Shown: in pieces, positions 42,167 to 42,167 of the stretch | Numbering within the stretch: the stretch's first letter is position 1 | Layout: each line of letters opens with the position of its first letter | DNA from: Candidatus Hydrogenedentota bacterium | Lineage (GTDB): Bacteria > Hydrogenedentota > Hydrogenedentia > Hydrogenedentales > Hydrogenedentaceae | Assembly (NCBI GenBank): GCA_026415215.1 | Contig: JAOAHN010000028.1 | Location: forward strand, 1 to 42,167 | DNA length: 42,167 nt | Direction: 5' to 3' | Program-made: the position numbers and the translations under genes | Notes under the pieces: model-generated | Told to the model about the DNA's origin: nothing | Databases searched by the model: none | The model's input: the letters and a program-made list of their open reading frames with translations, nothing else

Positions 42167-42167
42167 G

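Noticed and set aside
1-42167. CRISPR array, insertion sequence, prophage or integrase
   Set aside because: No regularly spaced repeats, transposase or phage genes, or attachment-site duplications were found on either strand.

Overview
The window is a 42 kb stretch of low-GC chromosomal sequence from a Gram-negative, anaerobic or facultatively anaerobic bacterium. It is the end of an assembled contig: the first 19 bases match the Nextera transposon end, and the genes at both edges are cut. The lineage cannot be fixed from sequence alone. A mix of H-X9-DG prepilin-like proteins, Tat-tagged Gfo/Idh/MocA and DegT proteins, heparinase II/III, tandem alpha/beta hydrolases, acidic Glu/Gly-rich lipoprotein linkers and a bacillithiol-type protein (YtxJ) recalls PVC-associated or Hydrogenedentes/Sumerlaea-like candidate phyla. 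That placement is inference and weak.

Layout. 20-591: 3' part of an H-X9-DG prepilin-like gene. 617-3190 (minus): ferredoxin-nrfH-nrfA, an ammonia-forming nitrite reduction operon. 3372-5315: secreted heparinase-like lyase, divergent from trkA-trkH (5445-8323). 8491-9657: a sigma-54-type promoter, a major type IV pilin-like gene, a strong terminator, and a second pilin paralogue. 9676-17898 (minus): hisS, a divergent FtsA-like ATPase translationally coupled to a long coiled-coil protein, ytxJ coupled to an aldehyde dehydrogenase, and a Tat-tagged DegT aminotransferase-like protein. 18017-19953: a sialidase-fold secreted protein and a SPASM protein that has lost its radical-SAM cysteines. 20128-29041: carA, a beta-propeller lipoprotein, a Tat-tagged oxidoreductase, pyrC, and a single gene encoding PyrR fused to aspartate carbamoyltransferase. 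29111-31136: rtcB and a zinc-ribbon Nudix hydrolase. 31240-39323: a tandem alpha/beta hydrolase with an outer-membrane-barrel candidate, a Pat-like acyl-CoA synthetase/GNAT fusion, an SCP2 protein, a lipoprotein of unknown function and a retropepsin-like/PDZ protein. 39324-40487 has no protein gene but holds a compact GC-rich structured RNA gene. 40488-42166 (minus): a two-domain polyphosphate:AMP phosphotransferase and the tail of another gene.

Biology. Three of the first pyrimidine steps (CarA, PyrB, PyrC) lie here, with the regulator PyrR covalently joined to PyrB. NrfHA points to nitrite respiration or detoxification in the periplasm; TrkAH to potassium uptake; the heparinase, sialidase-like and hydrolase genes to processing of polysaccharides or glycoconjugates.

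The two most notable items are (i) a roughly 284-nt minus-strand RNA at 39974-40257 with its own promoter and intrinsic terminator, a 14-bp closing helix and three C-rich loops complementary to Shine-Dalgarno sequences, and (ii) the PyrR-PyrB fusion.
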